DNA from: Alteromonadaceae bacterium Bs31
GTDB lineage: Bacteria > Pseudomonadota > Gammaproteobacteria > Pseudomonadales > Cellvibrionaceae
Assembly (NCBI GenBank): GCA_900177435.1
Contig: FXAI01000017.1
Span: forward strand, 1-53,174
DNA length: 53,174 nt
Direction: 5' to 3'
Below are positions 38,868 through 48,389 of this stretch, piece after piece. Positions within the stretch are counted from its first letter, which is position 1, and each line of letters opens with the position of its first letter. Below the pieces are notes generated by a model. The model was not told the DNA's origin, made no database searches, and was given only the letters and a program-made list of their open reading frames with translations. The position numbers were made by a program, and so were the translations under genes.

Positions 38868-39853
38868 TGAATTTTATGCCTAAGCTCAATCGCGAATTGT
38901 TGGCGAAATCCCAATCCCTTATTGCATTGCTGATCATGGTAATTGCCATGTCCATGCTCTCGGACACCTTTCTAACGCCCGACAATGGCTGGAATATTCT
39001 GCGACAGATTTCCGTCAATTTATGCCTTTCAATCGGCATGACCTTAATTATTCTATCCGGCGGAATTGATTTATCCGTAGGGGCCATTCTCGCCCTGGCT
39101 GGCGCAGTTGCAGCCGGCGTACTTAGAAATGGTATTGCCCTGCCCTGGTTAGATACCCTTATTCAATTCACCCTTGCAGGAGCCATTGTCGCCGGGGTGC
39201 TTGTTGGGCTTGCCCTCGGCTGGTTTAACGGCTTTGTGATTACACGGTTTCGCTTGCCGCCTTTTGTAGCAACCCTGGGCATGTTCAGTATCGCGCGCGG
39301 CCTCACCATGCTTTGGACCGGAGGCTTCCCTATTACCGGTTTGGGTGCCAGCTTTGGCTACATTGGCACAGGCGTTATGCTGGGAGTACCGATGCCCGTC
39401 TGGATAGGCGCTGCGCTGGTCGCTATATTCGTAGTGCTCACCTTAAAAACCCGCTTTGGGCGCTACCTTTATGCCGTGGGTGGCAACGAAAGAGCCGCCA
39501 GGCTCACCGGTTTAAAAGTCGACAACATTAAAATCTGGGTATACACCCTGGGAGGAGGTTTGGCCGCTGTTGCGGGCTTACTGGTAACCGCTCGCCTGGA
39601 TTCAGCGCAACCCAATGCAGGGCTTGGCTATGAACTTGATTCAATCGCAGCGGTTGTCATTGGAGGCACGTCTCTCTCCGGTGGCAGAGGCTCCATAATG
39701 GGCACAGTGTTGGGGTGTCTGATTATTGGTGTACTTAACAACGGCCTTTTCCTGCTGAATGTTTCTCCTTTCTGGCAGCAGGTTATTAAAGGCCTGGTAA
39801 TCCTCGCGGCGGTTGCTATCGATAAACTCAATAGCAAAGAAAACCAGGACTAA
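38867..39853 (+). CDS. Sugar ABC transporter permease (RbsC type)
   Basis: A 328-residue inner-membrane permease of the BPD_transp_2 family. Hydrophobic helices span most of the chain, with conserved stretches MTLIILSGGIDLSVGAILAL, LGWFNGFVITRFRLPPFVAT and AVGGNERAARLTGL. It starts at the ATG overlapping the ATPase stop. It is expected to import the pentose supplied by the binding lipoprotein. The next gene starts 17 bases after its stop. Confidence 0.95.
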   Translation: MNFMPKLNRELLAKSQSLIALLIMVIAMSMLSDTFLTPDNGWNILRQISVNLCLSIGMTLIILSGGIDLSVGAILALAGAVAAGVLRNGIALPWLDTLIQFTLAGAIVAGVLVGLALGWFNGFVITRFRLPPFVATLGMFSIARGLTMLWTGGFPITGLGASFGYIGTGVMLGVPMPVWIGAALVAIFVVLTLKTRFGRYLYAVGGNERAARLTGLKVDNIKIWVYTLGGGLAAVAGLLVTARLDSAQPNAGLGYELDSIAAVVIGGTSLSGGRGSIMGTVLGCLIIGVLNNGLFLLNVSPFWQQVIKGLVILAAVAIDKLNSKENQD

Positions 39854-39869
39854 CATAAAGGGCAAAGCC

Positions 39870-41159
39870 ATGAGTCCATCCCTTACACTAAAAACTTGTA
39901 CAAGCAGCTTATTTTTTGTAACCGTTTTTATTTTCGCGTGCCCCCTGGCATTTAGCGAAGAAACACCGAAACACCGGGTAATTGTATCTTCCGATATTGG
40001 CGGAACCGACCCTGATGATTTTCAGTCAATGGTTCATCTGCTGCTCTATGCAGACACTATCGATTTAGAGGGAATCATTTCATCACCGTTCGGGCCGGGG
40101 CGAAAAACCGATATTTTGCACGTTATCGATCAATATGCACTGGACTACAAAAATCTCAAATCCCATGCTGCAGACTACCCCAGCCCCAAACAACTTAGAG
40201 CCATAAGTAAGCAAGGCGAGACATTGCGCGCACCCTACCAGGGTTTTCGTCAAGCGACGGAGGGATCTAAATGGATAATTAAACGCGCACGCGTTAAAGA
40301 TGCCCGCCCGCTTTATGTACTGGTTTGGGGCGGCATCGAAGATCTCGCCCAAGCCCTGCACGATGCTCCGGATATTCTGCCTAAACTACGCGTGTACTAT
40401 ATTGGCGGCCCCAATAAAAAATGGAGCCCAGACGCCTACCAATATATAGCGGAACATCACCCCAAACTTTGGATTATTGAATCCAATGCCACTTATCGAG
40501 GTTGGTTTGTGGGAGGAATACAGAGTGGTGAATGGGGTAATAAATCATTTGTGAATACACATATTGCAGGCCGCGGTGCAATGGCTGATTTTTTTGTAAC
40601 CCAACTCGGGGGCGTTATAAAAATGGGGGACACACCCTCATTAACCTGGCTTTTTCACGAAACCCCCGAGCAAGCCGATGCGGGCGGCTGGGGTGGCCAA
40701 TATACACGTGCATGGACTCGCCCTTACAAAGTATTTGAGCGCCTCACCACAGATTCAGACCAAATTGAAGAGTTCAGTATATTTGAATTAGTACTCCCAT
40801 TGAAAAAAGATAGACCCGAAAAAACTTTCGCAACTATGAATATTGGCAACCAGTCACTTGTGGGCCACATTGAAAACAACAAAGTACATTTTCGCTTTTG
40901 TCCAAAAGCCGCTAAAAAATTCGAATACACTCTGGAAAGCAATGATGCTTCGCTCAACGGAGCAAAAGGAAGCCTCACAGCCGTAGCCACCCAGCCTGAT
41001 CAGGCTATCGATAATAATTGGCCCAACTGGTGGGTGGACAACCCCGCTCCCGAATTTAAAGAAGGGCCACATATTGGCGCAAAAACAGTAAACCGCTGGC
41101 GTAAAGACTACCTCAGTGATTTTGCCCAGCGTATGGCAAGAGCAAAAAAAACGAAATAA
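39870..41159 (+). CDS. Secreted DUF1593 protein (divergent paralog 3)
   Basis: I start at the ATG at 39870; the frame stays open into the permease but without a signal peptide start there. 429 residues: a signal peptide (SSLFFVTVFIFACPLAFS), then the acidic loop SSDIGGTDPDDFQSMV (D42, D47, D49, D50) and the family motifs VWGGIEDLAQAL, MGDTPSLTWLFH and GGWGGQY. The WGG and GDTPS regions are kept, but the C-terminal third differs from the other four copies: the NDFAARxDW segment and the DPDGD Ig strand are not recognisable, and PNWWVDNPAPEFKEG takes their place. It is likely a periplasmic hydrolase with different specificity. Confidence 0.85.
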   Translation: MSPSLTLKTCTSSLFFVTVFIFACPLAFSEETPKHRVIVSSDIGGTDPDDFQSMVHLLLYADTIDLEGIISSPFGPGRKTDILHVIDQYALDYKNLKSHAADYPSPKQLRAISKQGETLRAPYQGFRQATEGSKWIIKRARVKDARPLYVLVWGGIEDLAQALHDAPDILPKLRVYYIGGPNKKWSPDAYQYIAEHHPKLWIIESNATYRGWFVGGIQSGEWGNKSFVNTHIAGRGAMADFFVTQLGGVIKMGDTPSLTWLFHETPEQADAGGWGGQYTRAWTRPYKVFERLTTDSDQIEEFSIFELVLPLKKDRPEKTFATMNIGNQSLVGHIENNKVHFRFCPKAAKKFEYTLESNDASLNGAKGSLTAVATQPDQAIDNNWPNWWVDNPAPEFKEGPHIGAKTVNRWRKDYLSDFAQRMARAKKTK

Positions 41160-41220
41160 GCTTAAACAAAAGGGGGCGTTCAGCTACCACCCCTAAACTG
41201 TCTGCAAGTAGGAGTATATC

Positions 41221-42603
41221 GTGCGCTATCTAAAAACCTTTCTATTCACAGTGAGCGTGTTGGGCTTGTCATTGCCAACTCTTGCTGACAAGGAAACCTC
41301 CTCACGGATTCCCCAATACCCTGTCAGCTATGACTACCCGAAAGCCACAGAGATCAAAAACGCTCTGGATCGCGTGCGTGATTACTACCAATCCACAAGC
41401 ACACGACAAATTGTTGACAAGCGCACAGGCAAAGCCATTACTGATTTATCCAAAGCGAATAAATTCGCCATTCCCTCTGAGGGATTAGCCAATGAATGGA
41501 GTTACACGCACGGTGTGGTACTTTCTGCATTTGTTTACATCGAGCAGCTTACCGGCGATAAAAACTACGTAAGCAACAACGTACAGTTTTTTGATTTTGT
41601 TATTGCTTCGCTACCTTATTTTGAAACGCAAATAGAAACTTTTGGCTACAAGGGAAAAATTCCCAACTGGGGCAGAATACTTAATTTCCATGCACTGGAT
41701 GATTGCGGCTCAATCGGCGCGGCTTTAATCAAAACCTACCAAGGGAATAAAAACGAACAATACCTCCCCCTTATCGAGCGTATAAACGAACACGTATCCA
41801 GCAATCAGTTTAGGCTCAAAGACGGCACCCTGGCCCGCCACCGACCACAATATGAATCCATCTGGGCGGATGACCTCTATATGAGTGTGCCCTTCCTCGC
41901 AAATATGGGCGCACACACAGGGGAAAGCAAATATTTCGATGATGCCGCCAAACAAATTCTGCAAATGGCAGACCGCCTGTATATTCCAGAAAAAGAACTA
42001 TTTGATCATGGATGGAGCGTAAGCTCCGGTGATTACGATCCCCGTTTTTACTGGGCACGGGCAAACGGCTGGACACTCATGGCAATGGCAGAACTACTGG
42101 AGCTTATGCCAAAAGACCATCCAAAACGCGAAGCCATCCTGCATCTGTATCGTTCCCTGGTAAGGTCACTGGCTAATTTACAGGACGGCACTGGCTTCTG
42201 GCACAACCTTTTGGATAAACCCAATACCTTTACCGAAACCTCTGCCACAGCAATGTTTACCTTTGCCATTGCCAAAGGTATTAATGAGGGCTGGATTAAC
42301 CACGTATACGGGCCCGTTGCCGTAACTGGCTGGAACGCAATCAATACGCGAATACTGGAAAGCGGCGCCGTAGACGGCACAGTGGAGGGAACCACTTTCG
42401 CACACGATAACAGCTACTATTTTTACCGAGGGCGCAGCATTCACGCTACCCATGGCTATGGTCCCGTGCTCTACGCCGGCGCAGAAATGATACGCTTGCT
42501 CAACAATGAAAAACTCGTTGTACAAAAAGCTGTTCCGGGAAAACAAAACAGTACTCATCACTTTCTCCTAAAAAGTGAATGGCCAGCGGAAAAAAATAAG
42601 TAA
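41221..42603 (+). CDS. GH105 unsaturated glucuronyl/rhamnogalacturonyl hydrolase
   Basis: A 460-residue secreted enzyme starting at GTG 41221 after AGGAGT. The signal peptide ends near residue 22 (LPTLA). The alpha/alpha-barrel carries GH88/GH105 motifs: LDDCGSIGAALI, IWADDLYMSVPFLANMG with paired Asp, WARANGWTLMAMAELLE and ETSATAMFTFAIAKGI. These enzymes hydrate the 4,5-unsaturated uronic acid left by pectate or rhamnogalacturonan lyases, releasing a keto-uronate. In this operon it would process the ends produced by the PL1/PL3 lyases in the periplasm. Confidence 0.9.
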   Translation: MRYLKTFLFTVSVLGLSLPTLADKETSSRIPQYPVSYDYPKATEIKNALDRVRDYYQSTSTRQIVDKRTGKAITDLSKANKFAIPSEGLANEWSYTHGVVLSAFVYIEQLTGDKNYVSNNVQFFDFVIASLPYFETQIETFGYKGKIPNWGRILNFHALDDCGSIGAALIKTYQGNKNEQYLPLIERINEHVSSNQFRLKDGTLARHRPQYESIWADDLYMSVPFLANMGAHTGESKYFDDAAKQILQMADRLYIPEKELFDHGWSVSSGDYDPRFYWARANGWTLMAMAELLELMPKDHPKREAILHLYRSLVRSLANLQDGTGFWHNLLDKPNTFTETSATAMFTFAIAKGINEGWINHVYGPVAVTGWNAINTRILESGAVDGTVEGTTFAHDNSYYFYRGRSIHATHGYGPVLYAGAEMIRLLNNEKLVVQKAVPGKQNSTHHFLLKSEWPAEKNK

Positions 42604-42661
42604 GAAATACATTGGCATTTAAATAATAAAATTTACATTACAGGAAAACCCGGACAAGACC

Positions 42662-44269
42662 ATGCAAGCATGTAAACACACTGCAAGATATGTATCTCGT
42701 GTACTAACTACGATATTACTCTGCCTTTGGTGTTACAGCGCTTTGGCTGATAACGTAAGCAAGGTAGAGAAATGGGGCATATTTGAACTTACACTGGACG
42801 GGCCAGTTAAAGGCAACCCTTTTTTGGACGTGCAACTTTCCGCGACGTTTACACATGCAAATATGAGCATAAACGTAGATGGCTTTTACGACGGCAAAGG
42901 TCAGTTTAAAATTCGTTTTATGCCAGAAAAAACCGGTACTTGGCGCTACACCACCTTCAGTAACAACTGGGAATTAAGCAATAAGCGGGGAGAGATACGA
43001 GTCACCCCGCCTCAACAGGGAAACCACGGCCCGGTAGGTGTAGTAAACACCTTTCATTTCGCTTATGCCGATGGAACACCCTTCAAGCAGGTGGGTACCA
43101 CATCCTATACCTGGACACACCGCCCCGAAAAAATTGAACAACAAACTCTGGCAAGTTTGGCCACCTCCCCCTTTAACAAGCTGCGTATGTGCGTATTCCC
43201 CCAAACTCACGGCAGCAGAGCTATGCCACCAAAACGTTTTCCATTCCTGGGAAAATCCACTAAACCCGACTACACACGCTTTAACCCAAAATTTTTTCAA
43301 CACTTGGAAAAACGCGTCGGCCAGTTGCGAGAACTAGGAATCGAAGCGGATCTTATCTTGTTTCACCCCTACGATGACAATCATATTTGGGGTTTGGATA
43401 ACATGCCCCCCGAAGTTGAAGAGCGATATCTGCAGTACATTGTTGCGCGGCTTTCCGCCTACCGGAATGTCTGGTGGTCTATGGCCAACGAATTCGACTT
43501 CGTGCGTACCAAGAAGGATGAAGACTGGGACAGAAATTTTAAAACTGTCATGGCGGCCGACCCCTACAAGCATTTGCGATCCATCCACAATGGGAAACGC
43601 TTTTACGATAACACCAAACCCTGGGTTACCCACGCCAGTATTCAGAATGGCTTTGCCGTTACCAGCCCCGGTACTGCGCAACTTTATCGAGATGTCTACA
43701 ACAAACCCATCGTCTACGATGAAGTTGAGTATGAAGGTAATCACAGCTCGCGCTGGGCGCAACTTAGCGGCAAAGAGCTGGTGCATCGATTCTGGTCCGG
43801 AACTGTCGCGGGTACCTATGTTGGTCACAGTGAATTTTTTGTAGCACCGGGAGATAAAGACCCATTCGTATGGCTGGGGCAAGGTGGCACACTAAAAGGC
43901 GAAAGCCCTACTCGTCTGGCTTTTCTTAAAAAAATACTGGAGCAGAGCCCGGCAGAGGGAATTGAACCCATCGATAAATGGTGGAACCCGAATATCGGCG
44001 GACAAGCAAATAACTACTATCTACTATATTTCGGACGTGAAACGCCAACAGAATGGTCCTTTGAGCTTAAAGGAAAAGGCATTACCGAAGGGGGTACCTT
44101 TGCGGTGGATATTATCGACACCTGGAATATGACAATCACACCCGTTGAGGGACTATTTACGGTTCAGGCTCGAGATAAGTACAGTTTTGGCGATAAAGAT
44201 AACAGGGTAATTTCTCTTCCCGGCAAAGAAGGAATCGCTCTGCGCATTACCCGCTTTCACAACAATTAA
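42662..44269 (+). CDS. DUF5060/DUF4038 glycoside hydrolase, apiosidase-like
   Basis: 535 residues. A signal peptide (ILLCLWCYSALA) is followed by an N-terminal beta-sandwich DUF5060 (VEKWGIFELTLDGPVKGNPF), a TIM-barrel DUF4038/apiosidase-like catalytic domain (FKQVGTTSYTWTHRPEK), and a C-terminal DUF5605-like sandwich. Candidate catalytic acids are E277 in SMANEFDF and E354/E356 in IVYDEVEYEG, an arrangement of clan A hydrolases. DUF4038 is the domain of GH140 endo-apiosidases that release apiose-linked side chains from rhamnogalacturonan II; that relation and this operon support an apiosidase role, but the exact CAZy family is not provable here. Confidence 0.8.
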   Translation: MQACKHTARYVSRVLTTILLCLWCYSALADNVSKVEKWGIFELTLDGPVKGNPFLDVQLSATFTHANMSINVDGFYDGKGQFKIRFMPEKTGTWRYTTFSNNWELSNKRGEIRVTPPQQGNHGPVGVVNTFHFAYADGTPFKQVGTTSYTWTHRPEKIEQQTLASLATSPFNKLRMCVFPQTHGSRAMPPKRFPFLGKSTKPDYTRFNPKFFQHLEKRVGQLRELGIEADLILFHPYDDNHIWGLDNMPPEVEERYLQYIVARLSAYRNVWWSMANEFDFVRTKKDEDWDRNFKTVMAADPYKHLRSIHNGKRFYDNTKPWVTHASIQNGFAVTSPGTAQLYRDVYNKPIVYDEVEYEGNHSSRWAQLSGKELVHRFWSGTVAGTYVGHSEFFVAPGDKDPFVWLGQGGTLKGESPTRLAFLKKILEQSPAEGIEPIDKWWNPNIGGQANNYYLLYFGRETPTEWSFELKGKGITEGGTFAVDIIDTWNMTITPVEGLFTVQARDKYSFGDKDNRVISLPGKEGIALRITRFHNN

Positions 44270-44306
44270 TCAGCGACAATAATTAAAATAATGTAGCAAA
44301 TTAACA

Positions 44307-45581
44307 ATGAATCAAACTGAGCTCCGTACTAGCGAAGAAGAACCTAAAATCACCCGCCAGCAATGGAAGTGGACGGTGCTAGCAGGCATGGCGTCCTATC
44401 TGGATGCAGGCTCGATTGTTGCCCTGGGTGCAGGCCTGGCTCTTTTTCAGAGTTACCTAAACCTCAGCAACTCAGCTGTAGGTGCACTCGCGGCAATCGG
44501 CCCCAATGCCATCGGCTGTGCCATTGGCGCTTTTTTGGGGGGTTGGCTAGGAGACAAAATTGGCCGCAAACGAATTTACCAATACGACCTTCTAGTATAC
44601 GCAGCAGGTATTCTGTGTATTGCCCTGGCGGTTAATGTAGAAATGCTATTTATAGGGACATTTGTGGTCGGCGTCGCCGTGGGAGCGGATGTACCCACCT
44701 CACTTGCTTTGGTGGGAGAACTGGCGCCAGCAAAAGCGCGAGGCAAATTACTGGGGCTTACACAGGTAGCCTGGAGCCTCGGGCCTGTAGTGGTACTTTG
44801 GCTCGCAGTGCTACTGGCACCTCTGGAATTATTGGGAATACGTATAATATTTCTACATTTGTTTGTTGCTGCCATTGTTACCTGGGCACTTCGTCGCGGC
44901 TTAAGCGAATCGGCCCGTTGGCAGTCAGCAACAAAAGTGGGGAGGACCAGTATCCGTAAACTGTTCCGCGGAGCACATCTCAAAGCCCTTATCTGGACGG
45001 CCACCATTTATCTTTTCTGGAACCTGGCCGCAGGTACCGCAGGAATCTTTAACCCCTATTTTATAAACAAGTTGAACGCTGGCAGCCAGGCAGCAAGCGT
45101 TGCACTGGCCAGTGCAGGCTTTGTTATTACCTTGATCGTAACCGCTAGCGTTTTTATGCGATTTTCCGACCGCAGTTTTAGATCCCGGAAATGGCTTTGG
45201 GGCGTAGGCGCCGTGATGCAAATTGTTGCTTATGCTTTGTTCTTGTTTTTACCATTTAGTGTGCCAGTCATTATTGCCAACATCCTGCTATTTTCTGCGG
45301 GCGCCGCTCTTGCCGGCGAAGCCTTCTATAAAGTATTTAGCCAGGAGCTTTTTCCCACCTTGCTTCGCGGTACCGCTCAAGGTATTACTTTTGGCATAGC
45401 GCGAACAATTCTTGGATTTTGGAGCTTTTTTGTACCAGTGCTCGCAAGTGCAGGCATTGGTGAAGTGGCAGGCCTGCTCACCCTCTTCCTACTCATTAGC
45501 GGAGGCGTGGGCTTTTTCTTCATGCCAGACACTTCGGGGAAAAGCCTCGAACAGATCGAATCCGAACGAGCAGAGCTTTAA
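44307..45581 (+). CDS. MFS sugar porter
   Basis: A 424-residue inner-membrane transporter with about twelve hydrophobic helices. The family signature GGWLGDKIGRKRIY lies in the loop after helix 2, and PTSLALVGELAPAKARGKLL resembles the sugar-porter PESPR/GRR region. The downstream GH78 gene starts eight bases after its stop, which suggests paired function: import of a rhamnoside or rhamnose-containing disaccharide, then cytosolic cleavage. The substrate is inferred. Confidence 0.88.
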   Translation: MNQTELRTSEEEPKITRQQWKWTVLAGMASYLDAGSIVALGAGLALFQSYLNLSNSAVGALAAIGPNAIGCAIGAFLGGWLGDKIGRKRIYQYDLLVYAAGILCIALAVNVEMLFIGTFVVGVAVGADVPTSLALVGELAPAKARGKLLGLTQVAWSLGPVVVLWLAVLLAPLELLGIRIIFLHLFVAAIVTWALRRGLSESARWQSATKVGRTSIRKLFRGAHLKALIWTATIYLFWNLAAGTAGIFNPYFINKLNAGSQAASVALASAGFVITLIVTASVFMRFSDRSFRSRKWLWGVGAVMQIVAYALFLFLPFSVPVIIANILLFSAGAALAGEAFYKVFSQELFPTLLRGTAQGITFGIARTILGFWSFFVPVLASAGIGEVAGLLTLFLLISGGVGFFFMPDTSGKSLEQIESERAEL

Positions 45582-45589
45582 TAAGGTCT

Positions 45590-48340
45590 ATGATCAATTC
45601 CACTATTAATAAGCTGCGGTGTGAATATCTGCTTAACCCTCTGGGTATCGATGAAGCGAAACCACGGCTTAGCTGGCAACTGCAAAGCGATAGGCGAGGC
45701 GCTCGCCAGCTTGCCTATCGGCTTCGTGTTGCCACCACACAAACGCGACTCGAACGCGGAAATGCAGACCTCTGGGACAGTGGCCTGGTACAAAGCCAGC
45801 AAAGCACACACGTAGAGTATGGTGGCAAAAAGTTGTTATCTCGCATGCACTGTTTCTGGAAAGTCGATGTGTACGACGACCAGGAGCAATGCTTAACATC
45901 CGAGATTAACTTTTGGACAATGGGCTTACTGGAACAAAGTGACTGGCAAGCGGAATGGATTACAGCAAATCCACACATATTTACACAGGACCCACAAGCC
46001 TTCGCACCAAGCCTCACTGAAGCTGGTAGCGTTTGTTATTTCAGACGAGATTTTTCGTTAGCACAAAAAGTGGTTAGCGCCACACTCTATGCCAGTGCTC
46101 GCGGGATCTTTGAATTAACTATTAATGGCAAGCGCGTAGGTAGCGACCTTTTTGCTCCAGAGTGGACCGACTACCACAAGCGCATTCACTACCGCAGCTA
46201 CGATGTCACCCACCTTCTCAACAGAAATAAAAATTGTATTGCAGCAAGCCTGGGTGATGGCTGGTGGTCCGGCTATGTGGGTTGGCAAGAGCAGCGTGGC
46301 CGCTACAACTCACTTGAAAACAGTGTACTGCTGCAGTGCGAAATTGAATTGGTTAACGGTTCTCACCTCACTTTAAGCAGTGGCACGGACTGGACCTGTA
46401 ATACGGGCCCTATTCTTTTTTCTGATTTTATGATGGGTGAGTTATACGACGCACGCCGTGAACACGAGGCCTGGGATACGCCCAATTTCACAGAGGATGC
46501 AGCCTGGTTACCCGTAAAGCTGGCAAAACCGCCTACTGCACATTTAGTCGCTCAACTCAGTGAACCAGTAAGAATTGTTGACGAGTTAGCACCTGTTTCC
46601 TTCACGGAAGTTAAACCTCAAATATTTATTGTTGATCTCGGCCAGAATATTACGGGCTGGGCTCGAATGACTCTGCCCCAGCTACCTGCTGGCACCCAGA
46701 TCACACTCCGCTACGGAGAGCGCCTGGATGCGCAAGGTAATCTGTATACAGAAAATCTTCGAAGGGCAAAAGCCACAGACACCTACATTACACAAGGCAA
46801 GCCTTCGGAACACTACCAGCCCCATTTTACCTTTCACGGTTTTCAATATATCGAACTAAGGGGTTTGCCTGCCCACACGGATATGGCAAAGGTGGAAATA
46901 CTCGGCTGTGTCATTCACTCCGCCACACCGCCGGCGGGCCAGTTTGAATGCTCCCATGCGGGCGTAAATCAGATTTGGTCGAACGCCTATTGGTCGCAAA
47001 AGGATAATTTCCTTTCCGTACCGACGGATTGCCCGCAACGGGACGAGCGGCTTGGCTGGACGGGTGACGCTCAGGTATTTATGCGCACCGCCACCTACAA
47101 CATGGACGTGGCCGCTTTTTTCAGCAAATGGATGCGAGATATTAGCGACGCGCAAACAGAAGAAGGGGTTTTCCCAGATACCGCTCCGCGCTTAAGAGAA
47201 GACTGTAATTTTGTTGGCCTCGGTAACTTGGGCGGCGGTGCTGGCTGGGCAGACGCGGGCATCACTATTCCCTATCAACTTTGGAAAATATATGGCGACC
47301 GCCGAGTGCTACAGCAACACTACAGCGCTATGGTTCGCTGGCTAAACTGGATAGAGGAAAATAACCCTAAGGGGCTGCGCACGAATAAACTCGGCAATAA
47401 CTACGGCGACTGGCTCTGTATTCCCAGCGATACCTCATTTGGTACCCACTCACCAATGAAAAGCCTTCTGGCAACTGCATTCTGGGCAGATGGCTGCAAC
47501 AAACTTAGCGAAATAGCTACCGCCTTGAATTACAGCGAAGATGCTCAACGCTTTAGCTTGCTGTTTAATAAGGTCCGAGAGGCTTTTCAAAACGAGTGGT
47601 TATTGAAGGATGGTGAATTAAGCGTTAACACACAAACAGCTTACTTACTGGCTTTGACATTTAATTTACTACCCAACGATAAACGCGAGCGAGCAGCGGA
47701 AAAGCTGGTAGACAATATTCAGCAGCAAGACTGGCATTTAAATACCGGTTTTATTGGTGTCGGCCTCCTTAACCCTCAATTGAGCTTGGCAGGAAAAAAT
47801 GCAGTTGCTTACAAACTGTTATTACAAGAAAGTTATCCTGCATGGTTGTACCCTGTGTTACACGGTGCGACTACCATTTGGGAGCGCTGGAATGGCTGGA
47901 CAGAAAAAGACGGCTTTTTTAACCCACACATGAACTCGTTTAACCACTATTCACTTGGCTCAGTCAGTGAGTGGCTCTACAGATATATTGCTGGAATCGA
48001 GCTAAACCCAGACAAGCCCGGGTTTCAAGATTTTGTTCTTTGCCCTTACATCGATAGTTCCCTAAGCTACGCTAAAGCGAGTTATCAGACTATGTTCGGC
48101 CAGATTGAAAGCCACTGGCAATACAAGCAGCAGACTATTCAATGGGATATTCGTATACCGGCAAATTCCAGCGCACGGGTAGGTATTCCCCACGATACTA
48201 TAGATAGCATCGCAATTGATAATGCGCCTGCCAGTACTTTTCCCAGCGATGCCAGCTTCAACAAGGGGCGTACATGGCTTGATCTGAGCGCAGGCCGCTA
48301 TCGCATAAGCTGGCCGTGCTCTATGCTTGTTGAAGAATAA
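45590..48340 (+). CDS. GH78 alpha-L-rhamnosidase, cytoplasmic
   Basis: A 916-residue multidomain enzyme. It has no signal peptide. N-terminal beta-sandwich domains (RCEYLLNPLGIDEAKPRLSW; SARGIFELTINGKRVGSD) precede an alpha/alpha-barrel with the catalytic region VPTDCPQRDERLGWTGDAQV, WADAGITIPYQLWKIYGD, and NSFNHYSLGSVSEWLYRYI near the end. A C-terminal sandwich closes it. It releases terminal alpha-L-rhamnose. Cytoplasmic location and the adjacent MFS gene indicate action on an imported small rhamnoside and not on polymer. Confidence 0.92.
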   Translation: MINSTINKLRCEYLLNPLGIDEAKPRLSWQLQSDRRGARQLAYRLRVATTQTRLERGNADLWDSGLVQSQQSTHVEYGGKKLLSRMHCFWKVDVYDDQEQCLTSEINFWTMGLLEQSDWQAEWITANPHIFTQDPQAFAPSLTEAGSVCYFRRDFSLAQKVVSATLYASARGIFELTINGKRVGSDLFAPEWTDYHKRIHYRSYDVTHLLNRNKNCIAASLGDGWWSGYVGWQEQRGRYNSLENSVLLQCEIELVNGSHLTLSSGTDWTCNTGPILFSDFMMGELYDARREHEAWDTPNFTEDAAWLPVKLAKPPTAHLVAQLSEPVRIVDELAPVSFTEVKPQIFIVDLGQNITGWARMTLPQLPAGTQITLRYGERLDAQGNLYTENLRRAKATDTYITQGKPSEHYQPHFTFHGFQYIELRGLPAHTDMAKVEILGCVIHSATPPAGQFECSHAGVNQIWSNAYWSQKDNFLSVPTDCPQRDERLGWTGDAQVFMRTATYNMDVAAFFSKWMRDISDAQTEEGVFPDTAPRLREDCNFVGLGNLGGGAGWADAGITIPYQLWKIYGDRRVLQQHYSAMVRWLNWIEENNPKGLRTNKLGNNYGDWLCIPSDTSFGTHSPMKSLLATAFWADGCNKLSEIATALNYSEDAQRFSLLFNKVREAFQNEWLLKDGELSVNTQTAYLLALTFNLLPNDKRERAAEKLVDNIQQQDWHLNTGFIGVGLLNPQLSLAGKNAVAYKLLLQESYPAWLYPVLHGATTIWERWNGWTEKDGFFNPHMNSFNHYSLGSVSEWLYRYIAGIELNPDKPGFQDFVLCPYIDSSLSYAKASYQTMFGQIESHWQYKQQTIQWDIRIPANSSARVGIPHDTIDSIAIDNAPASTFPSDASFNKGRTWLDLSAGRYRISWPCSMLVEE

Positions 48341-48389
48341 TTTTTATAAATGAACAATCGCTACCCAATGCTCGCAGCGGAGAAACCTT

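Noticed and set aside
39813-39869. Upstream start for DUF1593 paralog 3
   Set aside because: It lies inside the permease gene and would place charged residues before the signal peptide; the ATG at 39870 fits better.
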